From Marispirochaeta sp964554875 (lineage in GTDB: Bacteria; Spirochaetota; Spirochaetia; JC444; Marispirochaetaceae): a DNA stretch of 64,000 bases. The position numbers and the translations under genes are program-made. This document shows, piece by piece, positions 7,230 through 15,350 of this stretch. The number at the start of each line of letters is the position of its first letter. Position 1 is the first letter of the stretch. Where the stretch lies: positions 1 through 64,000 of the forward strand of contig CAZKQJ010000008.1 in assembly GCA_964554875.1 (NCBI GenBank). The letters are read 5' to 3'. The notes under the pieces were generated by a model. That model saw only the letters and a program-made list of their open reading frames with translations, did not search any database and was not told the DNA's origin.

Positions 7230-8427
7230 TCTCAACCCGGCGATTCATGGCACGGCCCTCTTCCGTATGATTGGGCCCGAGAGGGTCGGTTCCGCCCACA
7301 CCACGAAACAGGAAACGCTCCGCCTCTATTCCTTCCTTTGTAAGAAGATCAGTTATCACCTTTGCCCGTTGAACAGACAAATCGTACTGACTTTCCATGC
7401 TTCCCACATCGGCGGTGTGACCGGTAACCAAAAAACTTCTCCCGGAAATCCGTTTCAAGGCTTTTGCTATGGATTTGAGCTTGGTCATTTCTCCCGGCAG
7501 GAGTTGCGGCGAATCCGGGTAAAACTGAAGATTTTTCAGGGTAATATAAATACCTTCGTCCCGCTCATCCACGCTTACATTCTCAAGCTGTTCCTCCTGT
7601 ACAAGGCGTCCCAGATCATCCTTCAGAGCTTCTCTGTTCATGGAGGGAAAATCCTCAAGCCAGGTCAGAATAAAGCCCTCACGATGAACAGTGCTGCCGT
7701 CTGCATACTGGTAGATCTCCTCCACCACGTCCCGCATAAATAGTGTGAATCCCTGATCTACAGGATAGTAAATATCAACAACATGACGTCCCTGCAGACT
7801 GCTGAGTTCCCGGTCTCCGTAAGGGTCTGTTCCCCGCCTGTATCGAAGAGCGTACTGAGCCCGAACAATATGGGCATCATTCCCATTGTAATCGCCGAGC
7901 CCCATATATTCGTATTCACACAGGAATGGTATCCGCGTAGCCCCTCTTCTCAGCGGGTCGACCACCCGGACGCCTGCCGATTGCCATCGGTCTCCCCGCA
8001 TGACGATGTCAGTAGGAAAACGTGGAAAATCCCGCAGCAGCGGATACGCAGTATCCGGTGAAACACGCATTTCTCCCGTCGCAGAAAAAGAGAGCTTAAC
8101 CGGAACAATATCGTCAATCTGCCGGGCGACATGTCGAAGATCCCTTGTCATTGATTGGAGAACGTAAAAATTCCCGCTGTATTCCGCGCTTTGGTCACTT
8201 TCCCGAACCAGGGTTCCCCGGACCTCATTATGCACAAAGCCTTTATATGCACCGTTTATTCGTTGGCGCATATTCTCCTTTTCAACAATGCTGTAACGTG
8301 TCTCTGCGGCGGGGTTAAAGGCAGCACCAAGGCTGACCTGGGAATGAAGAAAGAGGGGGAAAAGACAGAAGATGGCTGATAAAAAAATCCCCCGCAGGTA
8401 ACGGGGGATAAAAGGACACTGTTTCAT
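7210..8427 (-). CDS. OmpA-family protein downstream of the flaA genes
   Basis: A 405-residue exported protein. The start at ATG 8427 gives MKQC followed by a hydrophobic signal segment; a longer reading frame would run into the upstream gene. The first 280 residues are a beta-rich domain of unknown function. The last 115 form an OmpA peptidoglycan-binding domain: LQFYPDSPQLLP, LVTGHTADVG, SVQRAKVITDLL and NRRVEIMI. It is third in an operon with two flaA genes. A role in anchoring or spacing the periplasmic filament against peptidoglycan is plausible but inferred. Confidence 0.85.
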   Translation of the reverse strand: MKQCPFIPRYLRGIFLSAIFCLFPLFLHSQVSLGAAFNPAAETRYSIVEKENMRQRINGAYKGFVHNEVRGTLVRESDQSAEYSGNFYVLQSMTRDLRHVARQIDDIVPVKLSFSATGEMRVSPDTAYPLLRDFPRFPTDIVMRGDRWQSAGVRVVDPLRRGATRIPFLCEYEYMGLGDYNGNDAHIVRAQYALRYRRGTDPYGDRELSSLQGRHVVDIYYPVDQGFTLFMRDVVEEIYQYADGSTVHREGFILTWLEDFPSMNREALKDDLGRLVQEEQLENVSVDERDEGIYITLKNLQFYPDSPQLLPGEMTKLKSIAKALKRISGRSFLVTGHTADVGSMESQYDLSVQRAKVITDLLTKEGIEAERFLFRGVGGTDPLGPNHTEEGRAMNRRVEIMILED

Positions 8428-8455
8428 GGCGTTTATTTGGAAAACCGGAAGCTTG

Positions 8456-9181
8456 TCACCAGCTGTCCTGCATATCATCTACATCGCGGCTCTCTTCAGA
8501 ATAGAGGTCCGTAACAGCCCGCATGTCATCAAAATAGATGTAGTAGTCGCCATAGGTATCCACGGGATCGCAAAGGATCTTGAATCCGTCCACCCGGATA
8601 CCCATTCTGTTCGCATGGTGATAGTCCCGCTGAATGATATGGGGAGGAATAGCGACGGTCATCTTCTTCCACCCGGTAAAATTCAGACTGCCCATGGTAA
8701 TCTCCGCTCGATTGCCGAAATAATCACTTATAAGCAACTTGAGGGTGTGACGATTGTTTCGTCCCACGACCCAGACAGAGATAGTCTTGGTTATTCCCTC
8801 GATTGCCATCGGCCTTGCCGGGGTTACAAGAAATTCGTGAAACCCGCGCTTGAAGTATTCAACCTTCACACCAAGAACGTACTTGTCAACTTCGCTCTGG
8901 GAAATACCGATCTCTTCTTCGTCCGGGATGGGCTCCTTGTCCAGAGGACCTCCGGGAAGCCGCCGGATGCTTATAAGACCGTTATCCAGAGCCATGGATG
9001 CCTTCCAGAAACCGGCATCCTCGTATTTCGTTACCGAGACCTCTTTAAGCTTCTGCTGGGCGGAATCGACACCTATCTCTTCCGCATTGGGTTCTCCAAC
9101 AGAAAACTCCTGAGCTGTCAGGGAAGCCACGGCAAGCAGACATACAATCAGCAGTAAACTCTTCTTCTTCACAAGCTTCAT
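8456..9181 (-). CDS. flaA: Flagellar filament outer-layer protein FlaA, second copy
   Basis: A 241-residue exported protein. A signal peptide (about 1-23) ends near LTAQE. The body matches the spirochaete FlaA fold: ISVWVVGRNNRHTLKLLISDYFG, then GSLNFTGWKKMTVAIPP, and the terminal YYIYFDDMRAVTDL. FlaA proteins coat part of the FlaB core of periplasmic flagella. It lies five bases downstream of another flaA gene and shares the GSLN(F/Y)TGW motif with it, so it is a diverged paralogue and the two probably assemble together. Confidence 0.88.
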   Translation of the reverse strand: MKLVKKKSLLLIVCLLAVASLTAQEFSVGEPNAEEIGVDSAQQKLKEVSVTKYEDAGFWKASMALDNGLISIRRLPGGPLDKEPIPDEEEIGISQSEVDKYVLGVKVEYFKRGFHEFLVTPARPMAIEGITKTISVWVVGRNNRHTLKLLISDYFGNRAEITMGSLNFTGWKKMTVAIPPHIIQRDYHHANRMGIRVDGFKILCDPVDTYGDYYIYFDDMRAVTDLYSEESRDVDDMQDSW

Positions 9182-9186
9182 AACTT

Positions 9187-9921
9187 CTATTCCTCTTCCT
9201 CGGGCCAGATCTGAGAACGCGTTTCAGGGCGTACAAACTCGTCACCATCAAAGCGGCTCTCAAATACGTCCGTAAGTACCTTTACATGGTCCATGTAAAA
9301 GTCAAAACCCGCCACGTTTTCATCCGGTTCGGTGCGGAGAACAAACTTGATCAGTTTGAGATTCCGGTAATTAGGAATATACACCTGACTTTGGGGGATG
9401 TAGGTGGGAATACGTATTCTCAGGTTTTGCCAGCCGGTATAGTTCAGGCTGCCCATGGGCAGAACATAGACATACCCCCTGTAATCCTCAACGTGAACCT
9501 CGAGGGTAAATCTGTACTGGGATCCCCAGGCCCATAAATCCAGCTCTTTTACCCTTCCCGGAAGAGAGATTTTCGCCGGCACCAAACCGTCGGGGCCCTC
9601 TTCCACCGGAAAGATTTCCAGGTAGTTGAATCCCTTGCGGTCAAAGGCCGCCTGCATTCCAAGCACCTGGTGTCCCTGCCCATCCCCGGCCCTTCCGTAC
9701 AGGGCAAAGGGAAAACCGTCGACAAGCTTGAATTTGGGGTAATCTTCAGCGATAAACTTGCTCCCCTGAACATACCATTCGTAGGCAGAATCCTCTCCAT
9801 CGAAGGTTTCCACAACATCGGATACAATATTCTCAGTGGCTTTATCGGCAAAAAGAGAGACCGGTATGGTCAGGATGAACAATAAAAGGCAAACAAAGAA
9901 TAAACGGAAACCGCGTTTCAT
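9187..9921 (-). CDS. flaA: Flagellar filament outer-layer protein FlaA, first copy
   Basis: A 244-residue protein with a clear signal peptide (about 1-25, ending LFADK). It has the FlaA core: LPGRVKELDLWAWGSQYRFTLEV, GSLNYTGWQNLRIRIPTYI and FDFYMDHVKVLTDVFE, then an acidic tail ending in EEEE. It is first in the flaA-flaA-ompA operon, behind a consensus sigma-70 promoter. FlaA is secreted by Sec into the periplasm, unlike FlaB, which goes through the flagellar export apparatus. Start supported by AAAGGAG 6 bases before the ATG. Confidence 0.9.
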   Translation of the reverse strand: MKRGFRLFFVCLLLFILTIPVSLFADKATENIVSDVVETFDGEDSAYEWYVQGSKFIAEDYPKFKLVDGFPFALYGRAGDGQGHQVLGMQAAFDRKGFNYLEIFPVEEGPDGLVPAKISLPGRVKELDLWAWGSQYRFTLEVHVEDYRGYVYVLPMGSLNYTGWQNLRIRIPTYIPQSQVYIPNYRNLKLIKFVLRTEPDENVAGFDFYMDHVKVLTDVFESRFDGDEFVRPETRSQIWPEEEE

Positions 9922-9972
9922 TCTTAACTCCTTTATGTAATAGAAAAACTCACAGGTCCGTCAGCAAGTTGA

Positions 9973-10001
9973 ATTATATTTCTATCAAAATACTTTGTCA
10001 A
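9973..10001 (-). promoter_or_regulatory. Consensus sigma-70 promoter of the flaA operon
   Basis: On the minus strand, TTGACA (9996-10001) and TATAAT (9973-9978) are separated by exactly 17 bases. Both boxes match the consensus fully. This suggests strong expression that does not need sigma-28. Confidence 0.8.
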
Positions 10002-10020
10002 ACCTTTTTCCCTTTTTAGG

Positions 10021-10057
10021 AAAAAAGGGTAATTACTGATAAAACCTGCAATTACCC
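10021..10057 (-). terminator. Intrinsic terminator after the lipoprotein gene
   Basis: On the minus strand, GGGTAATT pairs with AATTACCC across a 15-base loop and is followed by TTTTTT. It sits 14 bases after the stop of the lipoprotein gene and just upstream of the flaA promoter, insulating the two units. Confidence 0.7.
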
Positions 10058-10070
10058 CGGACGTATACGC

Positions 10071-10871
10071 CTATTCCTTTTCGCTGTCCGGAATCAGAAC
10101 CCATGGATCGGCCTCTTCGGATCCATCGAGAAGGGCCCTGTACACCCTTTCCCAGTCTACAGCGAGGGTCCAGGACCTGATATTCCCTCCGGAATCAACG
10201 GGACGGTCGCTGATAATCATCTCAGGAAGCTCTCCCCTTGAATCAGGATCGGATTCCTTTGCAACTCCCGGGCTGTATTCTCCTAAAAATAGAAGGAGTA
10301 CATCGGTTTTTTCTGGCGTCACCAACCTGAAATCACGCTGCTTAATCTTCTCCGGCGAGATAGTAAGCATCTCAAGCCGAAAACGCTCATTCCTCCGGGC
10401 AAGATTCCTGGCCATGCTGTCCCATATGCTCTCTTCGGGATATTTCATAAGAGTCAGATACACCGGCTCGTCCCCGGGAAAGCGGGATTCCAGAAGCGCG
10501 ATAATCGTGTCAGCTGCCCCCAGGGATTCCATCTCCAGAGCCTTGATTCCGGATGGTTTCCGGTACCCCGGTGGTACAACCGCGTAAACAGACAGGCCGG
10601 GATCTTCCTGCAGGACGCTCTCCGCCAAATCATAATAGAGGGGACTGAAAACAAGGGTATCCGTTCTGTTCCGTACGGCTGCTGTCAGAACCTCACGGGG
10701 GCCCGGCTTTATGGAAAAAACCTCGATAACCATCCGGCGGGAAGTAAATTCCTGAATCCTGGATTTCTCCATTTCCCCGAAACCTGAGTCACTGATGAAA
10801 AGGTAGGGCTGTGAACAGGCAAGGAGAAAAATAAATGAACCCAGAGATAAAAGAACAGGCCGGATCCGCAT
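10071..10871 (-). CDS. Putative lipoprotein, periplasmic-binding-like
   Basis: A 266-residue protein with a lipoprotein signal: MRIRP, a hydrophobic core, then the lipobox LLAC with Cys19. The rest is an alternating alpha/beta protein (VFSIKPGPREVLTAAV, TLVFSPLYYD, VYAVVPPGY, DVLLLFLGEY) resembling LacI-type periplasmic binding folds, but no family is recognised. It is monocistronic, with its own terminator, and divergent from the aldolase gene. Confidence 0.7.
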   Translation of the reverse strand: MRIRPVLLSLGSFIFLLACSQPYLFISDSGFGEMEKSRIQEFTSRRMVIEVFSIKPGPREVLTAAVRNRTDTLVFSPLYYDLAESVLQEDPGLSVYAVVPPGYRKPSGIKALEMESLGAADTIIALLESRFPGDEPVYLTLMKYPEESIWDSMARNLARRNERFRLEMLTISPEKIKQRDFRLVTPEKTDVLLLFLGEYSPGVAKESDPDSRGELPEMIISDRPVDSGGNIRSWTLAVDWERVYRALLDGSEEADPWVLIPDSEKE

Positions 10872-10914
10872 GAAAATACTCTACGGTTCCGACTCCTGCA
10901 GGTCAAGCCCGCCC

Positions 10915-10943
10915 TTGACATCAACTTTACCCCTCCCTACAAT
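10915..10943 (+). promoter_or_regulatory. Sigma-70 promoter of the aldolase gene
   Basis: TTGACA (10915-10920) and TACAAT (10938-10943) are separated by 17 bases. The AAGGAG ribosome-binding site follows about 25 bases further, shortly before the ATG at 10979. Confidence 0.7.
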
Positions 10944-10978
10944 CACATGATAGATTTATCCAATCCAAGGAGCAGAAA

Positions 10979-11971
10979 ATGACTTCATATAAGGATCTGG
11001 GGCTCGTCAACTCCAGAGAGATCTTCAAGAAAGCGGTGGCCGGCGGCTATGCCATTCCCGCATACAATTTCAACAACATGGAACAGCTGCAGGCTATTAT
11101 CCAGGCATGCGTAGAAACCAAATCCCCTGTTATTCTGCAGGTGTCCTCCGGAGCGAGAAAATACGCCAACTCCACAATGCTGCGCTACATGGCCCAGGGA
11201 GCCGTGGCATACGCCAAAGAACTCGGCTACGCCATCCCTATTGTTCTTCACCTGGACCACGGCGACACCTTCGAACTCTGCAAAGACTGTATCGACTCCG
11301 GATTCTCTTCGGTAATGATCGACGGCAGCCATCACTCTTTTGAAGACAATATTGCCCTTACCAAAAAGGTTGTGGAGTACGCCCACGCCCACGATGTAAC
11401 GGTGGAAGGAGAACTGGGAGTTCTCGCGGGCATCGAGGACGATGTGGTGGCCGAAAAATCCACCTATACAAAACCGGAAGAGGTAATCGAATTCGTAGAA
11501 CGAACCGGCGTCGATTCCCTGGCTATCTCCATCGGTACCAGCCACGGCGCAAATAAGTTCTCCCCTGATCAGTGCACCCGCAATGCCGACGGCGTGCTGG
11601 TTCCCCCGCCCCTGCGCTTCGACATTCTGGAAGAGATCGAAAAGCAGCTTCCTGGCTTTCCCATCGTACTTCACGGCTCATCTTCCGTGCCCGTCGACAA
11701 AGTAGAGACGATCAACAAGCACGGCGGAGCCATCAAGGATGCCGTGGGTATCCCCGAGGAGCAGCTGAGAAAAGCTGCCAAGTCGGCGGTTTGCAAAATC
11801 AACATCGATTCCGACGGCCGGCTTGCAATGACCGCCGCCGTACGGGAAGTGCTTGCGACCAAACCCGGCGAATTTGACCCCCGCAAGTATCTTGGTCCGG
11901 CAAGGGACTCCCTCAAGGAGCTCTATATGCACAAAAACAAGACTGTTCTCGGCTCTGCCGGGCATGCCTGA
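10979..11971 (+). CDS. fba: Class II fructose-bisphosphate aldolase
   Basis: A 330-residue zinc-dependent aldolase of glycolysis and gluconeogenesis, which cleaves fructose 1,6-bisphosphate to glyceraldehyde 3-phosphate and dihydroxyacetone phosphate. The key motifs are intact: LHLDHGD (90-96, with Asp93 and zinc ligand His94), VEGELG (142-147), ISIGTSHG with His189, and VLHGSSS with His232. It stands alone between a consensus promoter and a strong terminator, as expected for a highly expressed central-metabolism gene. Confidence 0.95.
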   Translation: MTSYKDLGLVNSREIFKKAVAGGYAIPAYNFNNMEQLQAIIQACVETKSPVILQVSSGARKYANSTMLRYMAQGAVAYAKELGYAIPIVLHLDHGDTFELCKDCIDSGFSSVMIDGSHHSFEDNIALTKKVVEYAHAHDVTVEGELGVLAGIEDDVVAEKSTYTKPEEVIEFVERTGVDSLAISIGTSHGANKFSPDQCTRNADGVLVPPPLRFDILEEIEKQLPGFPIVLHGSSSVPVDKVETINKHGGAIKDAVGIPEEQLRKAAKSAVCKINIDSDGRLAMTAAVREVLATKPGEFDPRKYLGPARDSLKELYMHKNKTVLGSAGHA

Positions 11972-11991
11972 GTAAACGCGAAAGAAGGCTG

Positions 11992-12031
11992 AAAAAAGGC
12001 TGCCGGGGAATCTCCCTGGCAGCCTTTTTTT
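11992..12031. terminator. Strong terminator after fba (probably bidirectional)
   Basis: AAAAAAGGCTGCC and GGCAGCCTTTTTTT flank a 13-base loop. The A-run on one side and T-run on the other let it work for fba and for the convergent membrane-protein gene ending at 12043. Confidence 0.85.
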
Positions 12032-12042
12032 ACAGGGATAGT

Positions 12043-12756
12043 CTAGTACAGATGCTGTCGACGAGAGAGAAGAATAACTCCGGTTCCAATCAGCAGTAAT
12101 ACCGCAAGGCTTAAACCCCAGCGAAAGCTGTAGAAGAAAGCGGGAACAAGCGCCATGAGCAGAGATAGCGGAACAATCAGTACAGGATACACGAGCCGTA
12201 TTGCACCCCTGGCCTGGAGGAACTGGATCAAAACAAGCATGATGAGGACAAGAAAGATAAATTCAGTAAGGGGTAATCCGAAAAGAACAAAAAGATCCTG
12301 AACGTGGATATATCTTACACTGTTTATTGCGCCGGTAGGTATATAAATTCCCATAACAAAGGGCAACAGGGTCGCTTCGGAGAGAAACCCGCTGAAAAAA
12401 CCGGAACGAAAAATCAGCATTCCGACGCTTGCCGCGAGCCCGAGCGACAGATAGGTTTTCAGTCCCCAAATGAAAAGATCGGCCGCAAATGAAGGAACCA
12501 TCCTTTCAGGGAAGGACAGAAGCCACGAGAAAAACAGGAAGAGTAAAAAGGACCAGACCCCTGCCGCCAGGGATTTCCACCAGTCCAGTTGCTCAGGCAG
12601 TCCGTTTCCTCTAAGGAGAAACACGAAGAACGGCAGCAGTAATGGAGAAAACAGCATAAAAGCGATCATATGATGGAATAGTAGCAGGAAAAGAGGCTTC
12701 GTGCAATCATGGCGATTCTGAATGTGGCATACCTTGAAGATTGTAAATGTTTTCAA
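12043..12756 (-). CDS. Integral membrane protein of unknown function
   Basis: A 237-residue protein with about seven hydrophobic segments and no recognised family. The longest frame begins at TTG 12756, overlapping the stop of the ferritin-like gene. A start at an internal ATG (12669), just before the first membrane segment, is equally possible because neither has a good ribosome-binding site. It would be translated from the same mRNA as the ferritin-like gene. Confidence 0.6.
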   Translation of the reverse strand: MKTFTIFKVCHIQNRHDCTKPLFLLLFHHMIAFMLFSPLLLPFFVFLLRGNGLPEQLDWWKSLAAGVWSFLLFLFFSWLLSFPERMVPSFAADLFIWGLKTYLSLGLAASVGMLIFRSGFFSGFLSEATLLPFVMGIYIPTGAINSVRYIHVQDLFVLFGLPLTEFIFLVLIMLVLIQFLQARGAIRLVYPVLIVPLSLLMALVPAFFYSFRWGLSLAVLLLIGTGVILLSRRQHLY

Positions 12757-13163
12757 GCCAGGGATTCCAGCTCGATACGACTTCGAACCAGACCGGAATG
12801 CTTTCGCTCATCCAGAGAGTATTGGGTAAAGAAAACTTGTGCCTCCCCCTCTGTCATTTTTTCTGCTAAACCTTCAAAGAGGTCTGCCATGGCCTCTTCT
12901 CTGCCCATGATCTCATTCAAACCGGCCAAATCGTCCTTCATTTCCAAGGGTGTAAAAAGGGTTTGAATGTTTTCTTCCAGACTCTCTTTTGTCAGGCCTT
13001 CAAAAAAGTATTCGTCAAGTTCCTCAATCTCTCTTTTGTGCTGTCGTTCCTGATCAATAATCGTATCCATAAGGCGCTTGAGGGAGGGTTTTTCCAGGGA
13101 ATTGCTGTAACGCATATATTCGCTTATGGAGGCATCAATGAGTTTTAGAACGGTATCTTTCAT
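12753..13163 (-). CDS. Ferritin-like domain protein
   Basis: A 136-residue, all-helical protein. Two ExxH pairs, ERQH (about 38-41) and ERKH (about 119-122), are spaced as in rubrerythrin/ferritin-like four-helix bundles. Further acidic residues (EY near 15, EEAM near 88) could complete a di-iron site. The CxxC rubredoxin part of rubrerythrin is absent. The ATG at 13163 is chosen over an upstream TTG because AAGGGG lies 6 bases before it. It may act in iron binding or peroxide defence; this is inferred from the fold only. Confidence 0.7.
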   Translation of the reverse strand: MKDTVLKLIDASISEYMRYSNSLEKPSLKRLMDTIIDQERQHKREIEELDEYFFEGLTKESLEENIQTLFTPLEMKDDLAGLNEIMGREEAMADLFEGLAEKMTEGEAQVFFTQYSLDERKHSGLVRSRIELESLA

Positions 13164-13246
13164 ATCAGCGCCCCTTGGATATCCATGATGCAACAGCTAA
13201 AATATATCAAATTTCTTGAAGGATGCAAATATATTCCTTTCAGGTA

Positions 13247-13276
13247 TTTACATTTCGGCGCGGTGCTTGCTATCTT
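13247..13276 (+). promoter_or_regulatory. Candidate infC operon promoter and long leader
   Basis: TTTACA (13247-13252) and TATCTT (13271-13276) are 18 bases apart. The transcript would have a leader of about 120 bases. CTCATCC (13298-13304) can pair with GGATGAG (13333-13339), enclosing several smaller stems. Leaders of infC-rpmI-rplT operons are often targets of L20 autoregulation; whether this one is cannot be told by eye. Confidence 0.4.
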
Positions 13277-13403
13277 TAGTCCCGATGCCCCGTTGGTGCT
13301 CATCCGCGGCGCACTTTAGCGAAAGTCGTCCGGGATGAGTTATTGATTCTTTCCACGAGGGATGGTATAGTTCCATCTCATACCAGATATTTTTGGAGGA
13401 CGA

Positions 13404-13994
13404 TTGGCTGTTAAAGACCTGCGGATCAATGAACAGATCCGAGTTCGCGAAGTACGATTGATTGATGGCGACGGAGAACAACGCGGAGTGCTGCCGGTTA
13501 ATGAGGCAATACAGCTTGCCCAGGATGCCGGACTCGATTTGGTAGAAATCGCCCCGAACGCGAATCCGCCGGTCTGTAAGATCCTGGATTACGGAAAATA
13601 TAAATTCGATCAGGAAAAGCGAAACCGGGAATCAAAAAAGAAGCAGAAGCTTCTGAAGATGAAAGAGATCCGGATGCAACCCAAGATCGAGAAGCACGAC
13701 ATGGAGTTCAAGGCGAAGCATATTCGGGACTTTCTTGAAGATGGAAACAAAGTCAAGGTCACGATTCGCTTTCGCGGGCGGGAACTGGCCCATACGGAAC
13801 TCGGACGTGTGGTACTGGAAAAAATTATGGAGCTTTTGGGTGATTCCTTTGTAATCGACCGCCCGCCGGCCATGGAAGGGCGTTTCATGTCGATGATTCT
13901 GAATCCGAAGGCCTCCAATAAAGCAAAGCAGAAGAAGAGCAAAGAGAGCGATACGAAGGAGGAGACGGCAGATGCCAAAGATGAAGACGCGTAG
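13404..13994 (+). CDS. infC: Translation initiation factor IF-3
   Basis: A 196-residue IF-3 that binds the 30S subunit and checks start-codon pairing. The N-domain begins LRINEQIR and the C-domain contains KPKIEKHDMEFK-type and TIRFRGRE motifs. An acidic/lysine-rich tail of about 20 residues extends past the usual end and overlaps rpmI by 23 bases. The start is TTG after a perfect GGAGG with 4-base spacing. A rare start codon fits the known habit of infC genes to use unusual starts for autoregulation. Confidence 0.96.
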   Translation: MAVKDLRINEQIRVREVRLIDGDGEQRGVLPVNEAIQLAQDAGLDLVEIAPNANPPVCKILDYGKYKFDQEKRNRESKKKQKLLKMKEIRMQPKIEKHDMEFKAKHIRDFLEDGNKVKVTIRFRGRELAHTELGRVVLEKIMELLGDSFVIDRPPAMEGRFMSMILNPKASNKAKQKKSKESDTKEETADAKDEDA

Positions 13995-14169
13995 GGCCGC
14001 CGCGAAACGGTACTCCTACACCGGAAGCGGCAAAATCAAGTACAAGAAACAGGGCCTCAGGCATATTCTGACCAAAAAGAGTACGAAACGGAAACGCAAA
14101 CTTCGCAAGACCGGAATTTTGAGTGAAGCGGAAGTCAAGCGGGCCCGAGTGCTCATGCCTTATACTTAA
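13972..14169 (+). CDS. rpmI: Ribosomal protein L35
   Basis: A 65-residue, very basic protein with the L35 signature MPKMKTRRAAAKR at the start and LRKTGILSEAEVKR toward the end. It is part of the 50S subunit. The gene starts inside the 3' end of infC, and rplT follows after 19 bases with an AAGGAGAA ribosome-binding site. Confidence 0.97.
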   Translation: MPKMKTRRAAAKRYSYTGSGKIKYKKQGLRHILTKKSTKRKRKLRKTGILSEAEVKRARVLMPYT

Positions 14170-14188
14170 GCAAAGGAGAACCTAATAA

Positions 14189-14548
14189 ATGCCACGCGCA
14201 GTAGACGGAACCAGACGTCACGACAGACGAAAAAAGATACTCAAATCCGCCAAGGGATATTGGGGACGAAGAAAAAGTAACTTTCGGGCAGCAAAAGACG
14301 CTATAGCCAAAGCCGGCGTATATGCATACCGGGACCGCCGGGCAAAGAAACGGGAATTCCGCAGACTGTGGATCGCCCGTATTTCAGCAGCCTGCCGGGA
14401 CAGGGGAATAACCTACTCCCGTTTTATCAACGGTCTGTCAAAAGCACAGGTAGAGATAAACCGCAAAGCCCTGTCGAACATGGCTATCGAAGATCCGAAG
14501 GCTTTTGATGCGGTTGTGGATACGGCAAAATCAGCTCTGGGAGTTTAA
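14189..14548 (+). CDS. rplT: Ribosomal protein L20
   Basis: A 119-residue basic protein with the L20 signature: RRHDRRKKILKSAKGYWG-type N-terminus, YAYRDRRAKKREFRRLWI and SRFINGLSKAQVEINRK. It is an early-assembly 50S protein and, in other bacteria, the autorepressor of this operon. Standard infC-rpmI-rplT order. Confidence 0.97.
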   Translation: MPRAVDGTRRHDRRKKILKSAKGYWGRRKSNFRAAKDAIAKAGVYAYRDRRAKKREFRRLWIARISAACRDRGITYSRFINGLSKAQVEINRKALSNMAIEDPKAFDAVVDTAKSALGV

Positions 14549-14554
14549 ACGCGT

Positions 14555-14950
14555 ATGATTACGCTTGAACAGGTCCGCCTGCTTGATCAGAAGGTCAACC
14601 AGGCGGTAGAGCTTATTTCATCCCTGAAATCCGAAAACCGGATGCTCAAGGATAAACTTGAGAGCTATCAGAAAAAGATATCCGAGCTGGAAGTCCTGCT
14701 GTCCGGGCTGAAAGAAGACCAGTCGGAAGTAGAGCTTGGTTTTAGAAAGGCCCTGGATACCCTTTCGGCTCTGGAAAAGACCGGAGAAAGTGCGGAACCC
14801 TCATCTGAAGAGGAAAAAGTCTTCGAGACCGAATCAGATTCCACTGAAGAAGAACCGGAAACCTACGAAGGGTCCGACCTGGATGAGGAAGAGTCTTCGG
14901 AAACTGATACCGAGCCGGAATCTGAAGACGCGGAACTCGACATATTCTAA
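14555..14950 (+). CDS. Coiled-coil, ZapB-like protein with acidic tail
   Basis: A 131-residue protein. Residues 1-75 form one long heptad-patterned helix (LDQKVNQAVELISSLKSEN, LEVLLSGLKED) like ZapB cell-division coiled coils. Residues 78-131 are almost entirely Glu, Asp, Ser and Thr, ending DAELDIF. It is six bases after rplT and followed 21 bases later by a ZapA gene, which supports a divisome role. The acidic tail is an addition to the E. coli-type ZapB. Confidence 0.65.
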   Translation: MITLEQVRLLDQKVNQAVELISSLKSENRMLKDKLESYQKKISELEVLLSGLKEDQSEVELGFRKALDTLSALEKTGESAEPSSEEEKVFETESDSTEEEPETYEGSDLDEEESSETDTEPESEDAELDIF

Positions 14951-14971
14951 AAGCCGAAACAGGCGCATATA

Positions 14972-15262
14972 ATGGGAAAGGAACCGCTGATGATTGATAT
15001 TCTCGGCACGACTCTCAAGGTCAATACCGATGAAGATCCTCAGTACCTTTCCCAGCTTATTAATTATCTTCACGAAAAAACCCGTGAAGTCCGGAACTCG
15101 ACAAGAATTGATGACCCCCTGAAGATTTCCATCCTTACTTCCCTCTTCCTGATTGACGAGCTCTACAAGGAGCGATCAGATATGTCTGCAGAAAAGGACG
15201 ATACCGCCCTTTCTGAGCTCACGAGCAGAATGATTCAAAAACTGGAAGAGAGTCTCGACTGA
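14972..15262 (+). CDS. zapA: Cell division protein ZapA
   Basis: A 96-residue protein with the ZapA pattern: IDILGTTLKVNTDEDPQYL, then LINYLHEKTREV and a helix ISILTSLFLIDELYKE. ZapA cross-links FtsZ filaments and recruits ZapB. The neighbouring ZapB-like gene makes the pair complete. The ATG at 14972 is used; an internal ATG seven codons later is also possible. Confidence 0.8.
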   Translation: MGKEPLMIDILGTTLKVNTDEDPQYLSQLINYLHEKTREVRNSTRIDDPLKISILTSLFLIDELYKERSDMSAEKDDTALSELTSRMIQKLEESLD

Positions 15263-15310
15263 GTCGTCGCTGCCGCATATGCCGTTCCCTCTTTTCTCTC
15301 CTGCCTGCGA

Positions 15311-15339
15311 TTGACAACGGGTACAGCCAGAAGTTACTA
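15311..15339 (+). promoter_or_regulatory. Candidate promoter giving a near-leaderless PilZ mRNA
   Basis: TTGACA (15311-15316) and TTACTA (15334-15339) are 17 bases apart. Only 11 bases separate the -10 from the ATG at 15351, and no ribosome-binding site is visible, so the mRNA would have a leader of about five bases or fewer. Confidence 0.4.
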
Positions 15340-15350
15340 TCCTTAGCTGT

